Below are positions 1 through 10,827 of a DNA stretch of 64,000 nucleotides, one piece after another. The notes beneath the pieces were generated by a model. That model had not been told where the DNA came from and ran no database searches. It saw only the letters and a list, made by a program, of their open reading frames with translations. The position numbers and the translations under genes are program-made. The stretch spans positions 1-64,000 of the forward strand of contig SADC01000306.1 in assembly GCA_004194705.1 (NCBI GenBank). The letters are read 5' to 3'. Each line of letters opens with the position of its first letter. Position 1 is the stretch's first letter. Source of the stretch: Ditylenchus dipsaci. Taxonomy: Eukaryota > Nematoda > Chromadorea > Rhabditida > Anguinidae.

Positions 1-537
1 TCCCAATTCCCAGGTTAAGCAACCTAACCGCACTAGATCACGGCTAACTGGACGTACTTTAGGTCTATGACCTTCAGAATAACTGGAGTTGTACCTAAGC
101 AAATTTGGCTGACGCCTTTGCGACTGGATTTTACTGGATTATTGGATATACAAAGGCAAATCTGGACTATACTGGATTAATACTGGAGAAATACTGGACT
201 CAGAAAACGTATGGCCCTATTGGCCACCAATTTCTACACCTGGAGCTGGCTCGTTAGCCACATCCTGGCATCAATATCCATAGTTCCTGTAAACTGAGGA
301 ACGGCACTGGAACTGCAGCATCGTACAAACTGGAAATTGAACAATCCGCAGCTATGGACTGCTCTTCAAACTGGATCATACCATCAACTGATCGAGACAC
401 GCTAGCGTTCTCCTTAACTACTAGAGTGCAAGCACGAAATGTACTCATCACCACGAACTGGAGCGCTAAACTTAGCCACATTTCTCAAGTAAATCGAAAA
501 CGGGTATGATAATTGAAAGTACTCCAATTTTGAGACA
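1..537. other. Region with no recognised gene
   Basis: The first 200 bases repeat the word CTGGA in loose form. A 75-codon open frame lies on the minus strand at 254-481, with a hydrophobic start, but it has no recognisable domain or clear splice context. I see nothing else here. Confidence 0.4.
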
Positions 538-870
538 CCTGTACTCAGGGTGGCCATATCACTTTTTGGAAAAGGGGCATACGATCACAAAAAGGGGCAT
601 TTATAAGTAAAATTTTTTAAAAAGGGCATCATACATATCTCTACTACGCAACACTTAAACTAGTTCTGCATGCAAACATTACGCAAAAATGACAGTTTCA
701 GAAAAATTCTTTATTTCACTAGAACAAAACAAAAATATCCAATAACTGGAAGACTGATATCAAGCCATTCGCAAAATACAATAAGAAAAACGAAAACAAG
801 AAAAAGTGGCGAGCACAACAAGTAAAATCTCTCATTCAAGTAAAAGTGTTACTCTTATTTTGCAATTTAA

Positions 871-1621
871 TGCCCCTTTTGGTCAAATAAAAAGGGGTAA
901 AACGGAATTTTGCAGCTAATTCTCGTAATTTGCAGCTAATTCTCGTAATTTTGCAGCTAATTTTTTTTGCAGCTAATTCTCGTAATTTGCAGCTGATTCT
1001 CGTAATTTGCAGCAAATTCTTGTAATCTTGCAGCAAATATGAGTGAATTTTGCGGGAATTTGAATTCCTAGTCAAAAGATGACTTGGATCGCTCAGAATC
1101 CCAGCCGGAGTGGTCAGAAGCCCCTGAAAGTTGGTTTTTTGGGGTTTACTAAAGGGGTAAACTTTTTGCGAAAATTCGATTGGGCGGATCAGAATTCCGG
1201 TCCGATCGGCTTAATCGCTCAGAATTCCGCACTGAACTACTCAAAACCGTCATAAACCTGAAATTCTGAGCGATGAAGCCGATCGGACCGGAATCTAATC
1301 CGCCCAATCGAATTTTCGCAAAAAGTTTACCCATCCCCCCCCCCCCTTTAGTAAACCCCCCAAAAACCAACTTTCAGGGGCTTCTGACCACTCCGGGCTG
1401 GGTTTCTGAGCGATCCAAGTCATCTTTTGACTAGGAAATTCGAATTCCCGCAAATTCACTCATATTTGCTGCAAGATTACAAGAATTTGCTGCAAAATTA
1501 CGAGAATTAGCTGCAAAATACGAGATTAGCTGCAAAAAAAAATTAGCTGCAAAATTACGAGAATTAGCTGCAAAATTCCGTTTTACCCAATAAAAAGGGG
1601 GCGAAAATTTCAAAAGGGGGC
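871..1621. repeat. Long inverted repeat (foldback) inside the hAT element
   Basis: The left arm (about 871-1217) is matched in reverse by the right arm (about 1262-1621), with a short centre near 1240. Both arms carry several copies of a word close to GCAGCTAATTCTCGTAATTT next to a unique stretch. The arms differ by small indels. The open frames here are products of the repeat. Confidence 0.8.
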
Positions 1622-1630
1622 TATGGCCAC

Positions 1631-1785
1631 TAGGGTTGGGTAATTCTCCGGAGAAATACTTTCCGGGTAATTACCCGGGTAATTACCCAAGTAAATACCG
1701 AGAAATAAGGCCGGAAAAGTATTTTCCAGGTAATTACCCGGTAATTACCGGTAATTACCCGGTAATTACCATTCAACCAACCCTA
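1631..1785. mobile_element. 155-bp hAT MITE built of GGTAATTACC words
   Basis: It starts TAGGGTTGG, ends with the inverse CCAACCCTA, and is flanked by the exact 8-bp duplication ATGGCCAC at 1623-1630 and 1786-1793. The interior is mostly overlapping copies of the self-complementary word GGTAATTACC. It sits inside the element at 546-1797, so it is younger. Confidence 0.85.
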
Positions 1786-1928
1786 ATGGCCACCCTGCCT
1801 GTACTATACTGCTTTTGAATTCGCGCTGTTTTTTTTCTCGTGTGAATATCTATCAGATATTATCTAAACAGGGCACAAATTTTTCTTGTCGTACAAATGT
1901 TTTTCAGACTCAGAAATAGGGTTGTTAC

Positions 1929-2962
1929 TAGGGTTGTCGAGCGCTCGAAAATTTCGAGTCGAGCGCTCGATTCGATATTCGAAATTCGAAATTTTCGAGT
2001 CGAGCGCTCGATTCGATATTCGAAATTCGAAATTTTCGAGTCGAGCGCTCGATTCGATATTCGAAATTCGAAATTTTCGAGTCGAGCGCTCGATTCGATA
2101 TTCGAAATTCGAAATTTTCGAGTCGAGCGCTCGATTCGATATTCGAAATTCGAAATTTTCGAATCGAGCGCTCGATTCGACATTCGAAATTCGAAATTTT
2201 CGAGCGCTCGATTCGAAATTCGAAAATTTTCGAGCGCTCGATTCGAAATCGAAAATTTTCAGCGGCTTCGCCGCCTCATTAATGGATTTTTTAGAAACAA
2301 ATTGATCGAAACCATGGTTAATCGACCACACACGACCGTTTTACCACACCAAACGAATAAGCGGCCGAAAAAAACTACCATTCTTTGTTCATAGTTGTGT
2401 TGATCAAACGGCGCAGATCGGAGACTCTGAGATCGCAAAAAGCACCGCTCTGGCTTTTTTCGCCTCAGAAGGTCCCAATTTTTTGTTCGCTAACTTTTCC
2501 TTGGGCCTTGCCGATTTCAGATGACCCGAAAGATGAGTTGTTGATCTACTCTTTGGCAGTCTAAGCTCTTCCCCACAAGTGAAAATAGTCTTTCAACCGA
2601 CTTTCTTAACGATTTCCAAAATTCACTTGGCATTTTTCTAAAACAAGAAAAATTCACCATTACATTCTTTTTTGTGTGCTGCAAGTTCCGAACTATATCT
2701 CGAAAATAAGCGCTCAAAATTCGAAAGCATAATTCGAAATTTTTTTCGAGCGCTCGAAATTCGAAAGCATAATTCGAATTTTTTTTCGAGCGCTCGAAAT
2801 TCGAAAGCATAATTCGAATTTTTTTTCGAGCGCTCGAAATTCGAAAGCCTAATTCGAAATTTTTTTCGAGCGCTCGAAATTCGAAATTTCCGCTCGAAAT
2901 TCGAAAATTTTCGAACTTTCGAGCGAAAAGTTCGAAATCGAGCGCTCGATTCGACAACCCTA
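1929..2962. mobile_element. Nested hAT element with CGAGCGCTCG tandem arrays
   Basis: It begins TAGGGTTGTCGAGCGCTCG, ends with the inverse, and has an exact 8-bp duplication GTTGTTAC at 1921-1928 and 2963-2970. The left part (about 1935-2250) is a tandem array with a 41-bp period. The right part (about 2700-2950) is a related array with a 40-bp period. Both centre on the palindrome CGAGCGCTCG. About 430 bp of unique AT-rich sequence lies between. Confidence 0.85.
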
Positions 2963-3024
2963 GTTGTTACACAGTTAACTTGAATTTTCAAATTTTTTGA
3001 CTTATTTTTTGTTTTGGGCAGCGA

Positions 3025-3290
3025 CATATTGCGCCATATCAAATTGCGCCATATCAAATTGCGCCACATTCAAATTGCGCCGCCGCAAATTGCGCCGCCG
3101 TAAATTGCGCCGCATTCAAATTGCGCCGCCGCAAATTGCGCCACCGCAAATTGCGCCGCATTCAAATTGCGCCATATTAAATTGCGCCGAATTCAAATTG
3201 CGCCACCGCAAATTGCGCCGCATTCAAATTGCGCCACCGCAAATTGCGCCGAATTCAAATTGCGCCGCCGCAGATTGCGCCAGCAAAGCC
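3025..3290 (+). repeat. Subterminal array of the TTGCGCC word (left)
   Basis: About 15 degenerate copies of a 17-19 bp unit containing CAAATTGCGCCGC. The same array occurs inverted at 4762-4992. Subterminal repeats of this kind are typical hAT transposase binding sites, which is inference here. The arginine-rich open frames in this stretch are artefacts of the repeat. Confidence 0.8.
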
Positions 3291-4761
3291 ACGTTTCCTT
3301 TCAATCAAAAAAGATTTTTGTTTCACTCTCACTCTCACTTTCACCAACGTGGAGAAATTGCCTCTCAGTCTTTTTTTCATTCTAACTTTCAGTGTACCCA
3401 ATGACTTTTTTGACTCTCACTTTCAGTCTATCGTATTTCGTGGGAATTAAAATTTTTCAGTCTGAACTATCTAAACCAAGTGGTCGTCCACTTGGAGCAA
3501 TTTTTTACTTTTTCGGGTTTAAAAACTAGTTTTCTAGACTAATTCGAGCATGCTGAAAATGGTTTGATAGTGGTAAAATACGGTTTTCTAGGGTATTTTT
3601 TGAGTATTGGTAAAATCGAGTTTGTAGATCACTGGTCTTTTTTGACGGCAGAGGTTTCTGACCTAAAAAACGAATTAACTCTTGTTCCTCAAAAAAAAAT
3701 CTTTTCAACAACAATCACTAGTTTATTTCGTTTCGAGAAATGCATAACAATAAACCGAAAAAAGCACAACAGTGTAACATAAATATTGTGATTTAATTGC
3801 TTTGATACTTTTCTAGATGGACACCAATTGAGACAAGGAATTCCATCCGAAGTTGCCTACCACCATCGACGTAGTTGGTAACCAGCTGCTTAATTTGATC
3901 GGAGGAATAGATTGCTTTTTTCGACCTGATTCCACCTGTCACGCGCGCCAACAGATTGTGGTGACGACTAAACATTATGATTTATATCCACGCTCAAGAA
4001 AAAATAATAGAGAAATTACAGTTCAATCTCATCTGACTGAAGTCCAAATAGACGCAAGGAAAGAAGGAGCTTGTGCCATTGAAATTCGTCGCGTTGAACC
4101 CGACCACGTACATTTGCTTATACCACATACATTACCCAGTGACGGTTTATCTGCAATAGAAACAGGCATAGAACAATAGAGCACTTCAAGCAAAGATCAA
4201 TTTTTCTTAAGTACCTGAAGTAGCCGAAGAAGATTGGTTGTAGTGAAGACAAGTACTCTTGGTGGCGCTGGTCCGATAAATCCTGCTGCAACGGAAGACC
4301 AAATTGTCATCGGCTATAATGGACACAGGAAAATGTACACAGGACTTGGCAATTCAGATCCGCAAACCCGAATCGAAGTGAAGAAAAGTCCTCCCATCTC
4401 TGGTTTTTTGTCTCTAGTCTCACCCACAAGCCCGTTGAATGCTAAATCCACTATGCTACACAGGTGTGTCACGATTGCTTTCTGCTGCTGAAATCGCTTT
4501 CGAGACACTCTTCCTGACCTTAAAGTATGAGATAAAAAAACCGCTGCAAGAACGAAAAAAACTTCAATAAGAGCTGTATCAGGGAGATGACCACGATGCA
4601 TCTTCTTTTCCAGCAGATGCTCTTGGTTTGTTGATATTGCTCACCTCACGAAACCTCATTGGATAGGCATTGCTGAAGCCAAAGACATTGCCTCTTTCAG
4701 TATAAATACTCTGACCATTTGCTAAAATGATCGTTTAATGGAGATGTTTCATTACACTACA

Positions 4762-4992
4762 CTATGGCGCAATTTGACTGCGGCGCAATTCGCGGTGGCG
4801 CAATTTGAATGCGGCGCAATTTGCGGTGGCGCAATTTGAATGTGGCGCAATTTGCAGTGGCGCAATTTGAATACGGCGCAATTTGAATGTGGCGCAATTT
4901 ACATTGGCGCAATTTACGGCGGCGCAATTTGCGGCGGCGCAATTTGAATGTGGCGCAATTTGATATGGCGCAATTTGATATGGCGCAATATG
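4762..4992 (-). repeat. Subterminal array of the TTGCGCC word (right, inverted)
   Basis: Mirror copy of the array at 3025-3290, with units containing GGCGCAATTTG. It ends at the sequence that precedes the left array, read in reverse. Confidence 0.8.
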
Positions 4993-5003
4993 TCGCTGCC
5001 CTT

Positions 5004-5346
5004 TGTTTTGATGCGTGTTTTTCCCCAAAATTTTAAACATGTAACCCCACAACTGAAAGCCTATTTCAGTGGCCACACATTAATATGAAAATTTCTTCAT
5101 TCAGTTCATAAAAATTGATCTATTTTGATAAAAACAATTTCGATTCAGACTAATCGAAATCGATTAATTTAATTAATTTAATTTAATCGATTTCGATTAG
5201 TCTGAATCGAAATTGTTTTTATCAAAATAGATCAATTTTTATGAACTGAATGAAGAAATTTTCATATTAATGTGTGGCCACTGAAATAGGCTTTCAGTTG
5301 TGGGGTTACATGTTTAAAATTTTGGGGAAAAACACGCATCAAAACA
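5004..5346. repeat. Perfect palindrome of about 340 bp
   Basis: The sequence from the end of the right word array to the start of the terminal repeat is its own reverse complement around position 5174. The centre is an AATTTAATTAATTT run. Arms of about 165 bp show no mismatch that I can see. Confidence 0.85.
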
Positions 5347-5557
5347 AAAAATAAAGTCAAAAAATTTGAAAATTCAAGTTAACTGTGTAACAACCCTACT
5401 CAGAAAACTTTTTTTCTGTGAAGCAGGAAGACTTTTCTGCCGTATAATTTTTTTCGATGTGTAATGACTGTGCGCTCGCACGAGCGGATGCGCACGTGTT
5501 GTGAAAGTATCCTTATCCATAGTTTTACGTTTCAGTGATCTTCGCTATCCCGGAAAG

Positions 5558-7416
5558 ATGTCACGCCATCGCAATCGTTTTCCAACTGACTGTGTAATGC
5601 TGGTCTTTCTTCTCCTGTCTTGCTTCTTTGTGGTCACTGCTGTGAGCGAAGATGGTTTTGCAGACAGTACAGATGAGCTGGACACTAAGTATGGTGACTA
5701 TTTCGATTTCGGTCAGGAGAGCTTGTAAGTTTTTGAATCTGCGGGTAATTTTTCTAAACTTCTAATTTTCAGCACGCTAGTTCTGAAAGAAGTGAACACG
5801 TCCTCGCCTCCAATTACGTTGTATGCTTCGAATGAGAAAGAACTCTCTTTTATTGCTATTCGTCCACCTATGGCAAATGATAAGTGCAGGTGAATTTAAT
5901 TATTTATATAAGGGCGGGTCTCATGATATAGCGATATTTAGCTCTACTTTTACTTTTGATTCCGAAAGCGTGTCAATGACTTGGTTTTCTTCTGTTTTCA
6001 TGCTCAAACATAAAGACGACCAAGCTGGTATGATGTGTTTTTTTTTCTCATTCTACTTGTCTTTTTAGCGATAACTTCCCTTTCTGATGCAAATATCGCC
6101 ATAACTAAGGATGCGGCAAAAGTCAGTATGGAGTCAAAGGTCGAGCGGATTTCTCGCAACCCTCCGTCTCCATTCTACGATTGTGACATTGGTGAAGGAA
6201 ATCAGCGTTGCTCGGTCGTAATCTCAGCAAAAACAGCGGCAACAAAAGATGACTTCTGTCCTCTGAGGCTGCAATTTGTTAGTATTATTGACATCTTTCA
6301 AGCTCTAAATATTATTTTCGTTTAGGAACGCAATAATTACAAACTTCTTGCTTCAACGACACCTCCGCCGCCCACAACTACCGAAGGTCCAGTTAAGATC
6401 ACGGATAGTTCATCTTCGAATCATGAAAGTGCTGATGGACGATCTACCACACCAAAGACTGACACTGCAGCACTGAGCGTTGGTTGGATCATCGGCATTT
6501 CGGTTGGCTGTGCTCTTGTGTATGTTGGCAGCCTATCTATTTGAAATTTCATTTTCACTTTTCATTTTCAGCTGCTCTGGGATCATTGTAGCTGTAAGAA
6601 ATGACTTTGCTTATTTCCTATTATCATTCAATTTCTTTTTAGCTAATGGTTTGGTGGTTCTGTTACAGAAAAAAGAAAGGGTCAGACACCGGTGTTTCCG
6701 AGTTCGGTGAGGTCGCTGAAAGTCAGGTGCCTCGTACCGCTATTCAGAAATCGACTGAAAGGTAATTTTTCGCTGAAAGTATTTTCTAAGGATTGTTCAT
6801 TAAAGGGCCTGACCTCTTCCTACTCGATGGTCCCCCGCCAATTCAAAAATTTTCCCTTGATCATTGGACTTCTGTACGGATTTTTCCGCTAGGTTTCTAA
6901 CAAAACTAAGCCTAAAATTTGATTTCAAGCCTAGTTTTGTTAGAAACCTAGCGGAAAATCCGTACAGAAGTCCAATGATCAAGGGAAAATTTTTGAATTG
7001 GCGGGGACCATCGAGTAGGAAAAGGTCAGGCCCTTTAATTCTTATTTTTAATTTATCACCAAGTTCCCTGTTTCACTGAACTCCTTGTTTAGTTCTCTCA
7101 AAGTGTTGCCAAGGACAAAAGGCTATATTGGATCATCCGCGGAAGCCTACAATCCAAGTTCGGAGCAATTCAAGAAGGGGACCAAAGAGCCGGCTATATT
7201 GTGCAGGGAGTCTACACGACAAGAGCTCAGACTAGCAAAGAGCGGGAAGAGGGCATGGTGAATCCTGGAAAGTTGGCAGAGCAAGAAGTGATCCCGGTGT
7301 CGGCTGATCGTCGTGTGGGTAAGGGAACGCAGCGTCTCCAATATGTTGGTCCGAAGGATGACAACCTCTATGAAGAGATTGGGAAATTCAGCATGGAGCC
7401 TCCGCCAAAGTCCTGA
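5558..7416 (+). CDS. Unrecognised type I membrane protein
   Basis: Eight-exon model: 5558-5724, 5773-5889, 5942-6027, 6069-6277, 6326-6519, 6572-6593, 6643-6761, 7104-7416. It sums to 1227 bp, or 408 residues, in one frame. The start has a signal peptide (hydrophobic core VMLVFLLLSCFFVVTAV) followed by an acidic stretch. The ectodomain of about 190 residues has four cysteines, then a Thr/Pro/Ser-rich stalk (TTPPPPTTTEGP) and one membrane segment of about 23 residues ending in WWFCYRKKKG. The cytoplasmic tail of about 140 residues ends with NLYEEIGKFSMEPPPKS, which holds a possible YEEI phosphotyrosine site. I do not recognise the family. The last acceptor (CAAAG) is weak; the better TTTAG at 7092 would put the tail into a frame that stops early. 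A TTTCAG site lies at 5531-5535, and AATAAA at 7520 marks the 3' end. A TTAA MITE sits in the last intron. Confidence 0.7.
6800..7038. mobile_element. TTAA-flanked palindromic MITE in an intron
   Basis: Near-perfect inverted repeat of 239 bp, TTAAAGGGCCTGACC at one end and the inverse at the other. The TTAA boundary is the piggyBac-type target. A sister copy lies at 11334-11573. It occupies most of the last intron of the membrane-protein gene. Confidence 0.75.
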
Positions 7417-7665
7417 AAGGAATGCTCCGAGGTTCTTCCGGTGCTCATTTCTACTGTATATGATTTGTATTTTAGTGCTTGTCTGAAGCACTGTATTCAT
7501 CTGGCAGTGCATGTCATACAATAAAAGTATTCCCTTGTAGTTCTCGACTTTTTGCTCTCTCAAAGTACGGAGTTGGTAATTTTGTTGCGACCAAGGAGAG
7601 AATATTGCTACCGTGAAAGATATAGTTTGTTTCAGAAAGTTGTACCTTTTTGAAATGACTATAAC

Positions 7666-8177
7666 CAGTGTTTGGACTTTCAGAAAAAGTCGTACTCGTA
7701 CTCGTACTTCGTACTGCTAAATTTAGACTGTCGTACTTCGTACTCGTACCTCGTACAGCGAAAATTTAAAGCTCGTACATCGTACTCGTACCTCTAAAAT
7801 TTCTTCTCGTACTCGTACCTCGTACCACAAAAAATTTCGCTCGTACTTCGTACTCGTACTTTGTATAAAAACGGACAAGGTGTTCAGGGAATAATTTGAA
7901 AAAAAAATTTGCATTGTCTTTTTTATTGAAAGACATTAAGATCCGGCTTTTTAGTAGTAAAGCGCCAGGATTTGCTTTGTGATTTATAAATACTTGTATT
8001 TTAGTTCGTACTCGTACCTCGTACCTCTAAAATTTCTTCTCGTACTTCGTACTCGTACCTCGTACAACAAAATTTTAAGCTCGTACATCGTACTCGTACT
8101 TCGTACCTCTTAAATTTCTTCTCGTACTTCGTACTCGTAGTACGAGTACGAAGTACGAGTACGAGGTCCAAACACTG
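7666..8177. mobile_element. hAT MITE built of GTACGA words
   Basis: The ends are CAGTGTTTGGAC and its inverse, with an exact 8-bp duplication ACTATAAC at 7658-7665 and 8178-8185. The interior holds two arrays of degenerate TCGTACTTCGTACTCGTACC units around about 170 bp of unique sequence. It lies just downstream of the membrane-protein gene. Confidence 0.85.
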
Positions 8178-8335
8178 ACTATAACTTCTTTCATAGACCA
8201 CTGTTCATAGACCACAAGTTCTTTAAAAGCCAAAATGTTCATCTAGACGGGGATTTCCGTTTCATATATGATGTCAAAAACACTACTTTTGCTTCGTACC
8301 CCTGTAGTTTGGATCCCGGTCTATCACAGGCATAG

Positions 8336-8450
8336 TTGGATTGCGGCGCCGCCGGCGAAATAAAAAGTGCCTCCGGCGGTGGCGGCGGCGCTAGCAGCAA
8401 AGCAGTGGCGGCGGCGATGGTTTTGCAGAGGCGTCCAACTATGGTCACAG
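8336..8450. other. GC-rich island
   Basis: A short stretch of GCGGCGCCG and GGTGGCGGCGG runs stands out against the AT-rich surroundings. It is bounded by CATAGTTGGA and TCCAACTATGG, so it may be the core of a small inverted-repeat element. The glycine- and alanine-rich open frames are probably not genes. Confidence 0.4.
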
Positions 8451-8473
8451 GGCCCAAAATTCGAATTTATAAT

Positions 8474-8752
8474 GGCTGTACACCGAAATATACGCGCCAA
8501 TTTGGTACTTGGTTGTTTGGTACGCGGTCGTTTTGGTACGAAATTTTTAGTGAGAATTGTTTCGGTAAGAGATTTTTAGTAAGAAATTTTTCGGTGACAG
8601 CACGAAAAACGGTATTTTGGTAAGAGATTTTTTAATACGCGGTTATTTCGGTAAGTAATTTTTTGGTAACAGCACGAAAAATTTCGTACCAAAACGACCG
8701 CATACCAAAACGGCCAAGTACCAAATTGGCGCGTATATTTCGGTGTACAGCC
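8474..8752. mobile_element. 279-bp MITE with 8-bp duplication
   Basis: Inverted ends GGCTGTACACCGAAATA, with exact 8-bp duplication TTTATAAT at 8466-8473 and 8753-8760. The interior repeats words close to TTTGGTACGCGGTCG and their inverses. hAT-type by duplication length. Confidence 0.8.
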
Positions 8753-9309
8753 TTTATAATCAGTTCAGCTAAAACAAAACTCCAATAATTTTTCGAATGA
8801 ATTTTTTTTTGAAATGTTTTGAAAAAATCTGAGCTTTTTATTAGAGCGGAAAATTTCGGGAAACTTTCCGGAAAGTTAAGATTCTTTCCAGAGCCTTGAA
8901 ATTTGGAAAGATTATTTTGGTCGCGAATTCAAGTGTCTGAACATGTCCTTGTTATTGCTGTCCTAAAATTCTGGCATTTTTCATTTGCCTGTATTGAGCT
9001 CACTTTATTCTTTGTTTTATCCACTTTTGTTGAAGGAGAGTCAGCTGCCGACCGTTCAAGTGCCGACCCCAACTGCCGACCAATTATCGAATTCTGACTA
9101 AAATTTAACTTTTCTCTCTGGGTGAACAAAGGCAAACGCTTCAAGAATCTTTCACCTTTTTTCTCAACGCTGCGTAGCCGTGTGTTTACAAATGTAATTT
9201 TTTATAAATTTATCTAACTAACTCTGGCCTACTCTTTCAAGTGAGTATGACTAAAAGGCAAATGTGTCGAATAAATGTTTGAAAACAATTTTGAACCTTT
9301 TTGTTTTTT

Positions 9310-9475
9310 TGACACCTAGGACTATTTAGGACTATTTATGGTCCTAAAAAGGTCCTACTGATAGTATGGTCCTATTTTAGGACTATGGTCTATATAGAAC
9401 TATAGTCCTATTTAGGACTATAGTACTATTAGGACACAGTCCTATATAGGACTATAGTCCTATCAGGACATTTAT
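9310..9475. repeat. Array of TAGTCCTATATAGGACTA words
   Basis: About ten degenerate copies of GGTCCTA/TAGGACT in alternating orientation. The surrounding 8760-10300 shows no supportable gene. It also holds a half-copy of the AAATACGGTA MITE end near 9550 and a TACCCAGGTGG-rich stretch at 9710-10000. Confidence 0.65.
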
Positions 9476-9709
9476 CATTTTTTTCCAAATTTTCCAATTT
9501 TTGGGGGTTTGAAAAATAAGCGCCCGGGACGCTTATTAGAGGAAATACGGTATTTCAGTTGGAACTCACTGTGAACCTGAAATTCCACTCAAGACAAAAA
9601 AATTAAAGTTTTCGATTTTTCGATTTTTTCGCCATTTCTTTTCAAGCTTTGTATAATACTTCTTATAAAATTTCACTTCGCTAGTTACGTATAGTCGTAG
9701 AGACTTCAC

Positions 9710-10000
9710 CCTCAGCAGTTACACCCTCAGCGGTCGCGATTCACCATCATCCCTCAGGTGGCTCAATCCTGGTGGTTGAGCAGTTGGTAGACCCAAGTGG
9801 AGGTACCCAATTGATTGCACTTAGATGGTGTTACTCAGGTGAGGGCTAGCTATAAGGAGAGTACCCAGGAGGAAAGTAGCCAGGTGGGGGCACTCACGTA
9901 GTGGTACCCATCTGGGATAGTACACAGTAGGGAGCATGCAGGAGAGAGGTACCCAAGTGAGAGTATCCAGGTGGGGGAGCCCAGGTTTCGGTATCTAGCA
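9710..10000. repeat. Degenerate TACCCAGGTGG repeat
   Basis: Repeated words such as GTACCCAGGTGG, GTACCCAAGTGG and GTATCCAGGTGG are spaced irregularly. The same word family returns at 44700-44910 and, as CCAGGTGGATATCCACCTGG, at 32600-34060. Confidence 0.5.
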
Positions 10001-10307
10001 GTCCCTCTTTAAGTGTGAAACCTAAATGCAGCCTACTAAATAACTCTTTGAGTTATATAACATATTTAAGATTTAGGTAGCTTTGTTCAGTTAAAAAATT
10101 TAAGTTTGTGACACCCAAACATACCGAGAGAACGCCTCGACCACATCGAAAGACTGAAATTAAACACAGCAATATCCTATGAAAAAACGATCAACGGCAG
10201 GGTTCACAGATGAAAAAACGCAAAATCAGAATTTTGAACGAAAAAATCTCCAAAAATCAGGTAATCCCTAATTTTTGGAGATCGAGAATCAGGATTTGAA
10301 TTTAATT

Positions 10308-10690
10308 TAATTTCAAAGGACCATTGCCGTCTACGGCCACGGGAATTTGGACTTTTTGAATTGGCGGGGGACAGCTAAATAACTGCGAAAATATTTTTTG
10401 AAATATTTTTAGTTTGCAAATTAAATTTTACCGAAATTTTGAACGATCTACTACTCGAGCCCAACGTTGCTTGTCATTGCCAGATCGGACATGATCTGAC
10501 ACAACCACTGTACTACAACTTACTTATAGATCCGGAAGACACGCTTCGACCAATACACATAAATTATAATTTAAAATGAAAATAAATAAATAATTCAAAA
10601 ATATATTTTGGCAATAATTTAGTTGTTCCCCGCCAATTCAAAAAGTCCAAACTTCCGTGGCCGTAGACGGCAATGGTCCTTTAAGCGAGT
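10308..10690. mobile_element. Inverted-repeat MITE, TTAA-like family
   Basis: The ends read CAAAGGACCATTGCCGTC and the inverse, bounded by TTTCAA/TTTAAG. Subterminal sequence ATTGGCGGGGGAC is shared with other copies at about 43980, 46780 and 55815. There is no coding content. Confidence 0.6.
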
Positions 10691-10827
10691 TCCAAAATCA
10701 GTTTTAGATAATTTTCCAAGCTTTGTTTCCAAGATCCTGATAATGCTGCCTTGTGCTGTCTTTTCGTCTATGCTTTACAAAAATACACACTCACAAAAAA
10801 ATTTTATTTTGACTAATAGCAAGGAAA

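Larger units (their letters stand above)
546..1797. mobile_element. hAT-type non-autonomous element, 1252 bp
   Basis: The ends are CAGGGTGGCCAT and its inverse. They are flanked by an exact 8-bp duplication, CCTGTACT, at 538-545 and 1798-1805. An 8-bp duplication with CAGGG-like ends is the hAT signature. No transposase frame is present. Most of the interior is one long inverted repeat, and a smaller hAT MITE has inserted near the right end. Confidence 0.85.
1917..5398. mobile_element. Large hAT-type element with internal word arrays
   Basis: The terminal inverted repeats start TAGGGTTGTTACACAG and run about 50 bp. They are flanked by the exact 8-bp duplication CTCAGAAA at 1909-1916 and 5399-5406. 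Subterminal arrays of a GCGCAATTTG word face each other at 3025-3290 and 4762-4992. A 342-bp perfect palindrome occupies the right end. A second hAT element has inserted 12 bp inside the left end. The middle (3300-4760) has short open frames on both strands, with no transposase I can recognise. Confidence 0.8.

Noticed and set aside
254..481. 75-codon minus-strand frame with a hydrophobic start
   Set aside because: No domain, no poly(A) signal or acceptor at the right place, and a repeat-like setting.
1864..2394. Open frames of 107-165 codons on both strands
   Set aside because: They are translations of the 41-bp CGAGCGCTCG tandem array inside a transposon. All frames stay open because the unit is self-complementary and stop-free.
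2997..5076. Arginine-rich open frames (KLRRRKLRR type)
   Set aside because: They are produced by the GCGCAATTTG word arrays at the ends of the hAT element.
8336..8623. Gly/Ala-rich frames over a GC-rich island
   Set aside because: They come from low-complexity GGCGGC runs and run into a MITE.
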